A stretch of DNA of 64,000 nt from Gibbula magus (Eukaryota; Mollusca; Gastropoda; Trochida; Trochidae): assembly GCA_936450465.1 (NCBI GenBank), contig OW388298.1:7672035-7736034 (forward strand). Direction: 5' to 3'. A program made the translations under genes and the position numbers. Under the pieces are notes generated by a model, which was not told the DNA's origin, did no database searches, and saw only the letters and a list, made by a program, of their open reading frames with translations. Each line of letters starts with the position of its first letter. Position 1 is the first letter of the stretch. Positions 11,789-24,830 of the stretch are shown here, one piece after another.

Positions 11789-12010
11789 TGGTTGTTGAAC
11801 CTCATAAGGCAGTGTTCCTTAGTTACTGCTGTGAAACTATTTGATTTTGTGTTGATTAAATTCCCTTCATTTGTTATTCATCCGTTGTTGGTGTACGGCA
11901 AGGTGGTCTATTTATTGTGGCTGATCAATGGTTTCGTGGTCTCTCGAGAATTAACAGCCTTGACTCTTTTTTCAGCGCCAGGGCAAAGGTCAGCTGCAGG
12001 TATGGTGTGT
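11789..12010 (+). pseudogene. pseudo-exon-like frame, unit 1 (frameshifted)
   Basis: Homologous to the 73-codon frame in units 2 and 4, but one base is missing in the ATTAAATTCCCTTC segment near 11,860, so the frame is shifted after FDFVLIK. If the segment was ever coding, this copy is broken. A GTAAGTG donor-like site follows at about 12,008. Confidence 0.3.
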
Positions 12011-13362
12011 AAGTGCTCCATTGAAGTATGTGTGAAGTGGTTAGAACACCACTATTCTTCTTTATGCATGATTTAAGTGAGGGCCCCTTTTTTAGCAGTC
12101 TTTATTCTAATAAGTTACAATCATGTTGGAAGACAAATATATGTATTTAAGATTAATTGTAGTTTCATTTCAAATTACTAAAACGTTCCCCCAAAAAAAC
12201 CTATTAACCATTAACTACTTAGGTTTTAGATATAAAAAAAATCATCTTTGTTTTACCAAATCGACTTTCACGGGTCTAACCATCTTTTATGTTGTAAAAT
12301 AAGGAAGTAACTGGTAGATGAAATGTCATCGTTTAATCAACAATTATTGATTATTGACAATTAGTAGTAAACATTACTAAACTATAACATTCGATTTCTC
12401 AATATGTATACATATATAATATGTAGTGAATATACAATACCAATGTAGGAATTAATATTTTGAGTTTTATATGCACACAATGATAACAATTGTTTGTGTG
12501 TGCTAGATTAAATTATCCTTCAAGTTCTTTGAACCCGTCCTTAATGACAAAGAAAACATGTTAAAATGTTGCGGACTATTTCAGTTAGAATTGCCATAGT
12601 TAGTCTTGAAATAACGCAATCAATCCAAAATGAAGAAATCAATTACTCTAGACATATTGTTTTAGAATCAATATTGAGAGTGAAATAGTTATCTGGGTCT
12701 CATACATGATCATGAAGGGTAAACACGATTACATAGCAATAGTAATATGTGAGTCATTTCGACCTGCAATGCACTGTGGATCATGAGAGACAACAGACGC
12801 TTCTCCATGCTAGAAAACAAAGTGCAAGTCTGCAGGACAGTATCATATAATGAAGCATTAACTAGCATGAGGGTATTCTGGTCATTTTACAGTCAGGAAA
12901 GTATCATCTCAATAACAAATATATACTATTACAAAGTTTCTGTCTACAAATTAAATCTTGCACTTCTTTTGATCATTTTGCAATATAAAAGGTATTGAGA
13001 AGAACGAGACAATCTGGTGTGTTGGTCGACTGTTTATTTGACATGGTTGGAAATCAGACATGCATTTATTCAGGCATCAGACATGCATTCAGACTTACCT
13101 ACTTGTGATTTGTGTGTTATGATATTGTATAACTAAATAATTCTGAACAATATGTCGTTTGTTCATTTGACTCAAGTGGACAAAACGAACAATGATTTTT
13201 ATGCATATGCGCTTTTAAAAATTAACTCAGATTAGATAAAATTTTTTGGTAAATGTGTTCTTCTTCAATTGAATCTCCTAAAACTATGCAGAGCTGTCCT
13301 AACCATGCGGATATATGTTGACAAGATAACAAATGACCTGTTTGAGAGGTATTCAGGAAGTT

Positions 13363-13374
13363 GGTTTTATAAGG
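13363..13374. other. unoccupied SINE target site (unit 2)
   Basis: GGTTTTATAAGG occurs once here, in the same flanking context that surrounds the SINE in units 1 and 5 (GAGAGGTATTCA upstream, AAGGA downstream). The same empty site is at 22,082-22,093 in unit 3 and 30,824-30,835 in unit 4. Confidence 0.9.
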
Positions 13375-14294
13375 AAGACAAGTATCTGTTATATGGACGT
13401 TCAACCTTTTGGTATGAATCCTGTATAAAAGCTGTTTCATCAACTTTTCCCACATGACTGATAATGGTGTTAGGATATATGCAGAAACGACGACATTGAT
13501 AAATACATAAGCTTGGTCTTCCTTGAATATCCTTGTATTCCTTAGATAATAAAAAAAGACTGTCGATTTGAGGTATGAATTCCGTCTGGAGTTGGAAACG
13601 TTGTCTTCTTTGACAATTGCGCTACTTTATACTCCCTATAAAGGTATGGGTTCAATATTATATAAAGTAAAACATTACCAATGGTTTACTCTTCCAGTCA
13701 ATGACGACTGCAACTGATTAGCCACTAGGGTATTGCTTCTCTCCGCAGCTACCCATGACATTATCAAATAGATTGAAACTGTAAGCGAAATACGATCAAA
13801 ACTATACTCCACTGTTTCTCACAGGTCTGAATTTAAGTCCTAATTAGATTTAATTAAATTTAACCGAATAAAAAGTTTGTCATTTATTTATCCTGCTTAA
13901 ACATGATAAAGCACAATCATGCATTGATGAGCTCATTATATTTTCATCACTTGCTTGACATGACATAAGAACAATTGCTAAAACATTGCCTTTGCAGAAG
14001 TAAAAAGGCATATCCAGAAAAAAAGTGTTAATAACTATAAAAACATTCTAGAATGTCACTCAAAACGATACAGTGCGATATAAATGTATTATATTGCTTG
14101 CCTAGAGGTGAAAGAACAAGTATGGTAAAGGCCTCTTCTTGTTCAATTTAGAAAAAGTCCCATTGCTAGCTTGTCTACATGGTATGAATACATATAATAC
14201 TTTATATGGATAGATGAGAGTGTATATCTGTCCGTTGAAGATACTGTAGCGCACTATTTAGAGGAAGTATTTCACTGGTGTAATATATCGATAT

Positions 14295-14729
14295 TATTAA
14301 CCGAGGAAGTGTGTCATATGACTTCTACGATACGAGTGTAAAACAAATGTTTGTATTGCCCGAGCGAAAGCGAGCGTTATACAAGCATTTGCACGAGTTT
14401 TGTAAAAAGTCATATGGCACAATTTCGAGTCTTATAATTTCTTTTACCCATTCTTATAATTCTTATAATATCATATGGCACACTTTCGAGTCTTATAATT
14501 TCCATTACCCATTCTATTACATTTGATTCGCATCATACTAGTCAGGAAACGACCTACTTCTATTGCGACGGCAAGCTACAATGACGTCACGAGCAATAGT
14601 TTTATGACGTCACAGACGACAAAATAAAGGAAGTCGCCGTGAAACAATGGTTGCTAGGCAAAACTAATATGTTCACATGTGCTCATATCAATAATATCAA
14701 CTCGATTAGTTTCAACCATATGGGTAATA
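14295..14729. mobile_element. foldback element, family 1 (unit 2)
   Basis: An imperfect hairpin from about 14,301 to 14,430 has arms carrying GAAGTGTGTCATATGAC on the left and GTCATATGGCACAATTTCGAG on the right (20 of 21 shown pairing loosely), with a GCCCGAGCGAAAGCGAGCG tip. The right arm is partly duplicated in tandem (period 61 bp, 14,411-14,515). The body ends CATATGGGTAATA. It holds TGACGTCA at 14,582-14,589 and 14,605-14,612. No protein is encoded. Unit 5 shows the corresponding site without the element near 44,470. Confidence 0.75.
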
Positions 14730-15021
14730 GAGCTGAATATGTGACGTCAATAAGTGTACAGTTCCGATAGCACAATGTTAGTACCACAGTCAAAATTATA
14801 TACTTCTACCTACATCGTGTTCAAAAGAATGGTTTTGAGATTTGTAAGAATAGATGATATGACACCTTAAGTCATTATGTTTTATTTATTGTTAATATTT
14901 AAATAGAAGGGACACTTCAAATACCGAAAGAATGTAATAACCAGTGAGTGTTCAAGAATCGAGTTCCTCCGTTTAGATTATATTTGCTATAAATCCGTGT
15001 TTAAACTGACGATATACAGAT

Positions 15022-15270
15022 TTAATGGTATAGTCGTCCCCCGATGCTAGCCTGTCGTTTGTAGTTCGAAAGCAATACGTGTTCAGACCCCTCCCTACTC
15101 TGTTTAAAATCACACATTAAGATCAGTTGGATTCGACAGTTTGAAACCTTCTGATCTTCTTTATCGCACATCTTGTATTTCTTTCCATCACCGAGAAGAT
15201 AACGACCTACTTTATCTTCAATTACTGTAACACAATACCAAAGTGAACAGTAAACACAGCTTAATGCCAA
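15022..15270 (-). other. recurrent minus-strand ORF, unit 2 copy
   Basis: An 82-codon frame beginning MALSCVYCSLWYCVTVIEDK and ending RLYH. It aligns over its full length with copies at 23,763, 32,399 and 44,725. The amino-acid differences include GDG/CDG, CDKEDQK/FDKEGLL and HVLLSNY/QVLLSNC. A polypyrimidine run and TTACAG precede VIEDK on the minus strand. No domain is recognised and the preserved length may only reflect recent duplication. Confidence 0.22.
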
Positions 15271-15709
15271 TGCCTATACCGTCCTCTTTTTACAATGACT
15301 TATTCACTCTAAAGTTATAATCTAAATGTATGCATTGTGAAGTTTATCGTCAGATTTTAAAAAATCTTGGTGAAGTGTGCTTTTTTTGTCAGAACATAAA
15401 CAATGTTTAATCCTCCAAATTCATTCAGCAAAGTTATGAGTTGTCAAGAAAATAAACTGGTAGAATAATGTATTTCAAATTTTATGCCATAGTCCTATAG
15501 AACATACATAGATGATAGGGAAGGCATAGAATTCGTGTTACATAAAACTGTACAGTGTTATCTTTGTGTTATATTAAACTATCTTATTTTATCAGTTATC
15601 GTTTCTCCATAAAATGGGTATCAACATGAAGATATATAGCAATCATTCTTTCAAATCTAACACCAATAGTGTTTCATGTTATTTCTCTCGAAACGGTATA
15701 TATATATAG

Positions 15710-16096
15710 AATACTAAACGACGTCCCGTTTGATAACATGTTTATGAAAAGAGTGGATGGTTTGGTATTTTAACGAACGTAAGCGAGTTTAATACCGATG
15801 CCATTCACAAGTTTCATAAACATGTTATCAAATGGGACCGAGTTTAGTATTTTATTTATTACTCAATGATATAAATAGCGCTGAATTGCAAGAAAATCGG
15901 TTTTTGTGACGCTCACTTGCAAATAGGCCACCCGCTATCCCAGTCATGCGGCTAACATTGTGACGTCAACGAAAAAAGGACTATGACGTTACGCGCCAAT
16001 TATGACGTTACGGCAGCACGCGGTGGTATCACACATGTGTGGAACCAACTCATTGTTATCTAATGAGTGATCTCACCACGGTTGAGTAATAAAGTT
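15710..16096. mobile_element. foldback element, family 2, complete (unit 2)
   Basis: The hairpin at 15,710-15,851 starts AATACTAAACGACGTCCCG and closes with GGGACCGAGTTTAGTATT; its tip is ACGAACGTAAGCGAGTTT. The body is bounded by TTTATTACTCAATGAT (15,853) and its counterpart GGTTGAGTAATAAA (16,080-16,093). It contains TGACGTCA (15,961) and two TGACGTTA variants (15,984 and 16,003). Units 1 and 4a lack an element at this site (about 7,450 and 33,085), which shows it is a discrete insertion. Confidence 0.8.
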
Positions 16097-19000
16097 AGGT
16101 TAAAGCTGCCTATGGGCAGGTTTATGTGGAAGGTGATCAATTTCACTTCATTACAACCGTCTGTGACTAAAGTTTAAAGACGGTATGTTTTCCTATGCTT
16201 TCAACCTTAACAATTCTCCTCTGTATAAAACCGCTCAAGACATTGGGAGAACTGTTCCAGTTTAAACGTACACGGAGTCAATTATTATTAATTGTATCTA
16301 GCCATTCAGAACTTTTTTGCGACTTTTTTTACTTGATGAATAGCTCATGTGAGCTAGTGTGTTCATGTTATTGTGGCAGATCGATGGGTCCATGATCTCA
16401 TCGCAAAGCCTTTAATCAGAAAACTGGAGCTCGATCTGTCCTAGCCCTGACTTGAAGTTAAAGAACTACGAGGTCATTGTGACAGAGTCAAATTGGGGGC
16501 TACAATATAATACAGTAACTAGGGATTCAGATTCCATATCATGAACCTCTCAGTTTGAAAGCAAAACATCTCACTATATTGAATAATGTCTAAGCAAGAT
16601 TATCACATGAGTGCGTTTCGGAATGGTAAGTATTGAAGCTACGAACTAGGTACACAGTATGTATTTCTAATGTAGGATATTAACCACCCCAAAACATACA
16701 ATAATGACAAAAAAATACAAGGTTATTCTTCATTAATTCTGTACAAACATACTTGACAACATACTTTTTAAAGCCCTGATATGCGGGCATTTAGATATGA
16801 AAATGAAAAGTGAGAATACTCTCGTGGTCTATTGGCACATAATAATTCGTTCTGAGTGTTGTTTTCACAAATGTTCTTTTGTCATGACCTAAACTGTTCA
16901 ATCCTCCATCAACAGTCTGACTATGCATTACGATGAAAACCTGCAACCCTCAGATAAGCTTAGAGAACCAAGGATGCTATTACACTGAGTTCCAATCTAA
17001 CTTTCCATCCAAGTGTGTCATATTGAACAGTTCTTCAAAACTTCCAAAGCAAAGGATTTGAGGGCAGGACATCATTCTCTGACTGTAACTGCACATCACA
17101 ATCCTTCAATCATTCTCATAATTTATTAGGCAACCTTTCAAACAAAGCAGACAATAACTCCTGTAAACATTGTAAATCATCCCACCCATCATATCCGAAG
17201 TGATAAAATCAAAGCAGATCAAGTCTCAGCATAAAAATTACATTTGAGTAAAGCTACTTTCCTTGCAACACATCTTGTCATGACTGGATGTCTGATCTCT
17301 CACAACATCACCTGAACACACAACATAAACATCAGACTTATGCTTTTCATAAGATCACCCTTGTTACTTGTACACTGTAAATTGATTTAAAGACTTTGCA
17401 GGATTATTGTGTAGACAGAGATTGAAAGAATGGTATTGGTATGCTATTTTCCTGACCATAAATTGTCTAGACAGTCGCACGCTTTTTTATGCGTCATTAT
17501 AGCATACATTCATGCATACCTAGTAGAAATCTCATTTGCTCTATAAGTATCGAGAACAGGCTGTTGGTTCTACTGATTCATAGTACAGCAATTGGAAATT
17601 TTACAGAATATGAAGAAACATTGAGATAATTCACTTAGTTTAAAGATAGTATACATACATTTTGGAAACTTCATAAAGTAAAGCAAGTTTTGAATATATA
17701 AAACCGTTAACTGCTTCATAACACAATATATATACAAAAAGATTACTGATGTACATTTATCATATTCAAATACAATTTCTTCATCTGCACAGATCTGCAA
17801 TCACGATGTATATAAGATATCAGAATTTACAAATCCTGACATACTTCATGTGAATGAATAAGAAATATAGACTAATATTAGCGAGTTACTTAAACAAATA
17901 ATTGTTATGAAGTGAATACAATATTTTTAGCAGACACACATTTAACCTTGAACATTTTGAACACTTGTGATAAGTGACATATATAGTTTTGATTCATCTG
18001 ATGTGAAATTTCATAATAATGATGTGTACTATTTAGAGATCATAATTGTGTATATACTACCATAACACAGGGTCATGTTCTCTTTATTGAATTCTTTAAC
18101 ATCTATAGTAATAAATATTCACATTTCATTTTCAGTTGTAGGCACATTAAAAATAAAACCAATCCATCTTTTTAAGCCAATGATCCAAATGATTCTATGT
18201 TTGAAGTTTCAACGTGATGTTTATCTACTTCTCTCTTTTCTAAAAGAAATATTTCACGGATGAAGAAGTTTTATACAATATCTTGTCATTAATTGGACTC
18301 TTTGCTTCTCTTCACTTTTAGTTCAATGCTTTCTGGAAGTCAGTTATTGAAGTATCATTGTCTCTCGATATTTAGAATGTGCATGTCTACCTTACTGTTG
18401 CACGGTCTTGGATATAGGCAATATCGTTTGCATAATGAATACCATTTAGAAGAAAACATTGAAATTGTACAAAAGTGTTGAATCAACAACGAAGATATTA
18501 TAAGGAAAAAAACATAGCTTGATTGATTGTGTCATTGTTTTAAATACAAACATAAAGAGGAAATCACTTATGTCATTTAGACCTACATCAAACATTGTGA
18601 CAACTCAACGTGTCATAACAGGGTAAATAACATTGGATTACAGATGTGTAATTAACATACGAGAGAAAGATTAATTTCAGTAGGTTAGTCAAATGACATG
18701 AGTGTAACTAAATATTGATAAGCGTTTGGACATATACAGGAACAGATTTAGTTACATTCATATTTGCATCATTGAAGTACTTGATCCTACTTTATGAAGT
18801 AATATGGTCGTAATTTAGGAAAGATACCTCTTAGGGATTTATATTTGATAGATATTAACGATATAACATAATTCCAGCCTCATTGCTATTGTTTCCTTCA
18901 CTAACGGTGAGGATGTATCAACTGTTATATAAGGAGAACGCCTCCAACACCATTATGGGTGTGCATCTCTTACACCGTATATCTTATTTCTAGACAAACA

Positions 19001-20190
19001 CTGTGAGGAAAAGTAATAAATCATCGATGCTATCAGTTCTAAATTGATAACACCAATCCTTATGTCTGCTATGTCTGATATGTCTTATCATGCCATCATA
19101 TCATAGGCAGACTTATCTTTTCCATAGATCGGCCATGCTGTTTTACTGAGCAAAATCATCTAAAGGCTTTGCATAATTTAATTTGTAGACAGGACCTCTG
19201 TAAAACGGGTTATTTGTTATAGAAATGCTACTCTCCTGAAGTATATACATACCAAGATGCTGGGTAATGCAACATAACATGATACTTTCCTGCAGACTTA
19301 TTTTCTTTACTTCTATTGAGAACACACCCCTTACTCATTAGCTAAACTAATGCTTCACAATGTGAGTCATTATTCATTTTAAATTGTTAAAAAAAATTAT
19401 GTTATTATTATGCTCCCAACAAAGAGAAAATTTAAGAAGCAAAAACTTCGTCAACAGCTGTAGTTATTTTTATCCAAGTTTTATCAGACATTCGACTCGT
19501 GAGTATGCTTTCGTTCATTTGTATTCCGTTATGTATGCATAGGTTTGCAAGACATATCAAATAACAATAAAGATGCCTCAAGTGGAGCAATGTTATTACT
19601 CATTGATAAATAGATGTTCTATCGAATACATCTGCACTTGGAGAACCTGAGAACTTGTATTGAGAACACAGCACTTACATAATAGCTAAATTAATAATTC
19701 ACAATGTGAGTCATTTTAAAGTTTAAAATTGTTTAAAAATGATTACGATCCCAACAATGAGAAAATTTAAGAAGCGAAAACTTGATATATTTCTTTAAAA
19801 GCGTTTAACAGTTTTATCAGACATTCGACTCGAGAGTATGCCATTGTTCATTTGTTGTTTTCAATGTATTCTAAAGATCCGTTATGCACGCGTATGTCTG
19901 CATAACATATAAAATCACAATAAAGATGCAATGCTATTACTCATTGACAATACTCTATCGAATACATCTGCACTTGGAGAACGTGACGAAAAGTGTACAC
20001 AACTACAAGGATAACAATCACACATTTATCATTGGATTAAAATGTCTTTATGTAACGTAGATGAAATGTGTGTTGCTGAATGTGTGGGCGCAATGGAGAT
20101 CAGATATAAAATTAATGTAAAGATGAAATAGGTTTGTATATCTTGATTTTGTCTCGATTCTGACTGATTTGTTCTTCCTCAAGAAGATGG

Positions 20191-20412
20191 TTGTTGAACC
20201 TCATAAGGCAGTGTTCCTTAGTTACTGCTGTGAAACTATTTGATTTTGTGTTGATTAAACCTCCCTTCATTTGTTATTCATCCGTTGTTGGTGTACGGCA
20301 AGGTGGTCTATTTATTGTGGCTGATCAATGGTTTCGTGGTCTCTCGAGAATTAACAGCCTTGACTCCGTTTTCAGCGCCAGGGTAAAGGTCAGCTGCAGG
20401 TATGGTGTGTAA
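20191..20412 (+). other. candidate pseudo-exon, intact frame (unit 2)
   Basis: A 73-codon frame starting MLNLIRQCSLVTAVK, with a more protein-like second half (VVGVRQGGLFIVADQWFRGL). It is preceded by a pyrimidine-rich TTGTTCTTCCTCAAGAAG acceptor-like stretch and followed by a GTAAGTG donor-like site. The unit 4 copy (40,206) is also open. The unit 1 copy is frameshifted and the unit 3 copy has a TAG after WFRGL. No family is recognised. It is most likely a dead exon carried in the duplicated segment, if it was ever coding. Confidence 0.25.
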
Positions 20413-23034
20413 GTGCTCCATTGAAGTCTGTGTGAAGTGGTTAGAACACCACTATTTGTTCTGTATGCATAATTTTAAGTGAGGGCCACATTATTTAGCA
20501 GTCTTAGTTCTAATAAGTTACAATCATGTTGGAAGACAATATATGTATATACGTATATGTGTATACATGATTATTTGTAGTTTCGTTTTAAATTACCTAA
20601 TTAGATTTAGGAGCATAAAACGATGCAAACAAACTATCAACTATTAACTGCGTAATAATGTTTAGGTTTCAGACATTAAAAATCATTTGTTTTGTTACAA
20701 AGTTGACTTTCACAGGTCAAAGCATATATTATGTTGCAAAATAAGGAAGTAACAGGTAGATGAAATGTCATTGTTTATTCAACAATTATTGACAACTAGT
20801 GGAACTGGAGTTTAATATGTTTCTTGGTCTCACACATGAAGGTTACTAACGATTAATATAGCAATAGTAATCTGTGACTCATTTCGAACAATAGGGAATT
20901 TATGAAAAGTATATAATGTGATATTTTTTGTCAACTATGCAACGCATATCAGAAGGAAACAGCATACTTAATAACTATTGATTTTATTGGAAGTCGTCGA
21001 AAACAAATTGTATTTCAATTAGTTTGTATTTAACATGTACAGATAGCAATTAATGACACAGTTATTTAACTTGACGATTATGTTTAAATAAATGCTATTC
21101 ATAATCCATAACGTTGTAATGATTATATCAATATAAAATGTTACAAAATAGTTTGTCATATCTGAATCAATTATGCAATGTATATAAGAAGGAAAGGGCA
21201 TTATAATAGTATGTTTATGTGTGCTAGATTAAATTATCCTTCAAGTTCTTTGAACCCGTCCTTAATGACAAAGAAACCTGTTAAAATGTTGAGGACTATT
21301 TCAGTTAGAATTGCCATAGTTAGTCTTAAAGTAACGCAATCAATCCAAAATGAAGAAATCAATTACTCTAGACATATTGTTTTAGAATCAATCGTGAGAG
21401 TGAAATAGTTATCTGGGTCTCATACATGATCATGAAGGGTAAACACGATTACATAGCAATAGTAATATGTGAGTCATTTCGACCTGCAATGCACTGTGGA
21501 TCATGAGAGACAACAGACGCTTCTCCATGCTAGGAAACAAAGTGCAAGTCTGCAGGACAGTATCATATAATGAAGCATTAACTAGCATGAGGGTATTCTG
21601 GTCATTTTACAGTCAGGAAAGTATCATCTCAATAACAAATATATACTATTACAAAGTTTCTGTCTACAAATTAAATCTTGCACTTCTTTTGATCATTTTG
21701 CAATATAAAATGTATTGAGAAGAACTAGACAATCTGGTGTGTTTGTCGACTGTTTATTTGACATGGTTGGAACTCAGACATGCATTTATTCAGGCATCAG
21801 ACATGCATTCAGACTTACCCACTTGTGATGTGTGTGTTATGATATTGTATAACTAGATAATTCTGAACAATATGTCGTTTGTTGATTTGACTCAAATGGA
21901 CAAAACGAACAATGATGTTTATGCATATGCGCTTTTAAAAAATAACTCAGATTAGATAACATATTTCGCTAAATGTTCTCTTCTTCAATTGAATCTCCTA
22001 AAACTATGCAGAGATGTCAAACCATGCGGATATATGTTGACAAGATAACAAATGACCTGTTTGAGAGGTATTCAGGAAGTTGGTTTTATAAGGAAGACAA
22101 TTATCTGTTATATGGACGTTCAACTTCTATATTTAACTATGGCGACCTCTTGGTATGAATCCTGTATAAAAGCTGTTTCATCAACTTTTCCCACATGACT
22201 GATAATGGTGTTAGGATATATGCAGAAACGTCGACATTGATAAATACATAAGCTTGGTCTTCCTTGAATATCCTTGTATTCCTTAGATAATAAAAAAGAC
22301 TGTCGATTTGAGGTATGAATTCCGTCTGGAGTTTGAAACGTTGTCTTCTTTGACAATTGCGCTACTTTATACTCCCTATAAAGGTATGGGTTCAATGTTA
22401 TATTAAGTAAAACATTACCAATGGTTTACTCTTCCAGTCAATGACGACTGCAACTGATTAGCCACTAGGGTATTGCTTCTCTCCGCAGCTACCCATGACA
22501 TTATCAAATAGATTGAAACTGTAAGCGAAATACGATCAAAACTATACTCCACTGTTTCTCACAGGTCTGAATTTAAGTCCTAATTAGATTTAATTAAATT
22601 TAACCGAATAAAAAGTTTGTCATTTATTTATTCTGCTTAAACATGATAAAGCACAATCATGCATTGATGAGCTCATTATATTTTCATCACTTGCTTGACA
22701 TGACATAAGAACAATTGCTAAAACATTGCCTTTGCAGAAGTAAAAAGGCATATCCAGAAAAAAAGTGTTAATAACTATAAAAAACATTCTAGAATGTCAC
22801 TCAAAACGATACAGTGCGATATAAATGTATTATATTGCTTGCCTAGAGGTGACACAACAAGTATGGTAAAGGCCTCTTCATGTTCAATTTAGAAAAAGTC
22901 CCATTGCTAGCTTGTCTACATGGTATGAATACATATAATACATTTTATGAATATATGAGAGTGTATATCTGTCCGTTGAAGATACTGTAGCGCACTATTT
23001 AGAGGTAGTATTTCACTGGTGTAATATATCGATA

Positions 23035-23470
23035 TTATCAACCGAGGAAGTGTGTCATATGACTTCTACGATACGAGTGTAAAACAAATGTTTGTATTGC
23101 CCGAGCGAAAGCGAGGGTTATACAAGCATTTGCACGAGTTTTGTAAAAAGTCATATGGCACAATTTCGAGTCTTACAATTTCATTTACCCATTCTTATAA
23201 TTCTTATAATATCATATGGCACACTTTCGAGTCTTATAATTTCTATTACCCATTCTATTACATTTGATTCGCATCATAATAGTCAGGAAACGACCTACTT
23301 CTATTGCGACGGCAAGCTACAATGACGTCACGAGCAATAGTTTTATGATGTCACAGACGACAAAATAAAGGAAGTCGCCGTGAAACAATGGTTGCTAGGC
23401 AAAACTAATATGTTCACATGTGCTCATATCAATAATATCAACTCGATTAGTTTCAACCATATGGGTAATA
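23035..23470. mobile_element. foldback element, family 1 (unit 3)
   Basis: Orthologous within the array to 14,295-14,729. It has the same hairpin, the same partial tandem duplication of the right arm, and CRE-like palindromes (one changed to TGATGTCA). It ends at CATATGGGTAATA. Confidence 0.75.
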
Positions 23471-23762
23471 GAGCTGAATATGTGACGTCAATAAGTGTAC
23501 AGTTCCGATAGCACAATGTTAGTACCACAGTCAAAATTATATACTTCTACCTACATCGTGTTCAAAAGAATGGTTTTGAGATTTGTAACAATACATGATA
23601 TGACACCTTAAGTCATTATGTTTTATTTATTTTTAATATTTAAATAGAAGGGACACTTCAAATACCGAAATAATGTAATAACCAGTGAGTGTTCAAGAAT
23701 CGACTTCCTCCAATTAGATTATATTTGCTATAAATCCGTGTTTAAACTGACGATATACAGAT

Positions 23763-24011
23763 TTAATGGTATAGTCGTCCCCTGATTGTAGCCTGTCGTT
23801 TACAGTTCGAAAGCAATACTTGTTCAGACCCCTCCCTACTCTGTTTAAAATCACACATTAAGATCAGTTGGATTCGACAGTTTGAAACCTTCTGATCTTC
23901 TTTATCGCTCATCTTGTATTTCTTTCCATCACCGAGAAGATAACGACCTACTTTATCTTCAATTACTGTAACACAATACCAAAGTGAACAGTAAACACAG
24001 CTTAATGCCAA
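23763..24011 (-). other. recurrent minus-strand ORF, unit 3 copy
   Basis: An 82-codon frame that differs from the unit 2 copy at a few residues (SDKEDQK, EQVLLSNC, ATIRG). See the unit 2 entry for signals and doubts. Confidence 0.22.
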
Positions 24012-24449
24012 TGCCTATACCGTCCTCTTTCTACAATGACTTATTCACTCTAAAGTTATAATCTAAATGTATGCATTGTGAAGTTTATCGTCAGATTTTA
24101 AAAAATCTTGGTGAAGTGTGTTTTTTTGTCAGAACATAAATCATGTTTAATCCTCCAAATTCATTCAGCAAAGTTATGGATTGTCAGGAAGATAAACTTG
24201 TAGAATAATGTATTTCAAATTTTATGCCATAGTCCTATAGAACATACATAGATGATAGGGAAGGCATAAAATTCGTCTAACATAAAACTGTACAGTGTTA
24301 TCTTTGTGTTATATTAAACTATCTTATTTTATCAGTTATCGTTTCTCCATAAAATGGGTATCAACATGAAGATATATAGCAATCATTCTTTCAAATCTAA
24401 CACCAATAGTGTTTCATGTTATTTCTCTCGAAACGGTATATATATATAG

Positions 24450-24830
24450 AATACTAAACGACGTCCCGTTTGATAACATGTTTATGAAACGAGTGGATGG
24501 TTTGGTATTTTAACGAACGTAAGCGAGTTTAATACCGATGCCATTCACAAGTTTCATAAACATGTTATCAAATGGGACCGAGTTTAGTATTTAATTTATT
24601 ACTCAATGATATAAATAGCGCTGAATTGCAAGAAAATCGGTTTTAGTGACGCTCACTTGCAAATAGGCCACCCGCTATCCCAGTCATGCGGCTAACATTG
24701 TGACGTCAACAAAAAACGACTCTGACGTTACGCACCGATTATGACGTTACGGCACCAGGCGGTGGTATCACACATGAGTGGAACCAACTCATTGATCTAA
24801 TGAGTGATCTCACCACGGTTGAGTAATAAA
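24450..24830. mobile_element. foldback element, family 2, complete (unit 3)
   Basis: Same insertion as in unit 2 (15,710): hairpin 24,450-24,591 and a body ending GGTTGAGTAATAAA at 24,830. TGACGTCA and TGACGTTA sites lie between 24,700 and 24,755. Confidence 0.8.

Larger units (their letters stand above)
3535..12499. repeat. array unit 1 (type A)
   Basis: First unit of the array. Homology to the other units starts at about 3,508 and is absent to the left. Type-A marks are the SINE at 4,771-5,067, a truncated foldback element at 6,375, no foldback at the 7,450 site where type B has one, and a 3' end without the extra block seen at the ends of units 2 and 3. A T/G-rich low-complexity tract lies at about 6,090-6,133. 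The open frames in it are short and AT-driven. Confidence 0.9.
12500..21220. repeat. array unit 2 (type B)
   Basis: Length 8,721 bp. The SINE is absent. Type-B marks are foldback elements at 14,295 and 15,710, a 1-codon-phase-preserving divergence of the ORF at 15,022, a deletion near 17,085-17,115 relative to unit 1, and a duplicated block (20,815-21,200) at the 3' end that resembles 3,700-4,000 of unit 1. It is very similar to unit 3 throughout. Confidence 0.9.
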
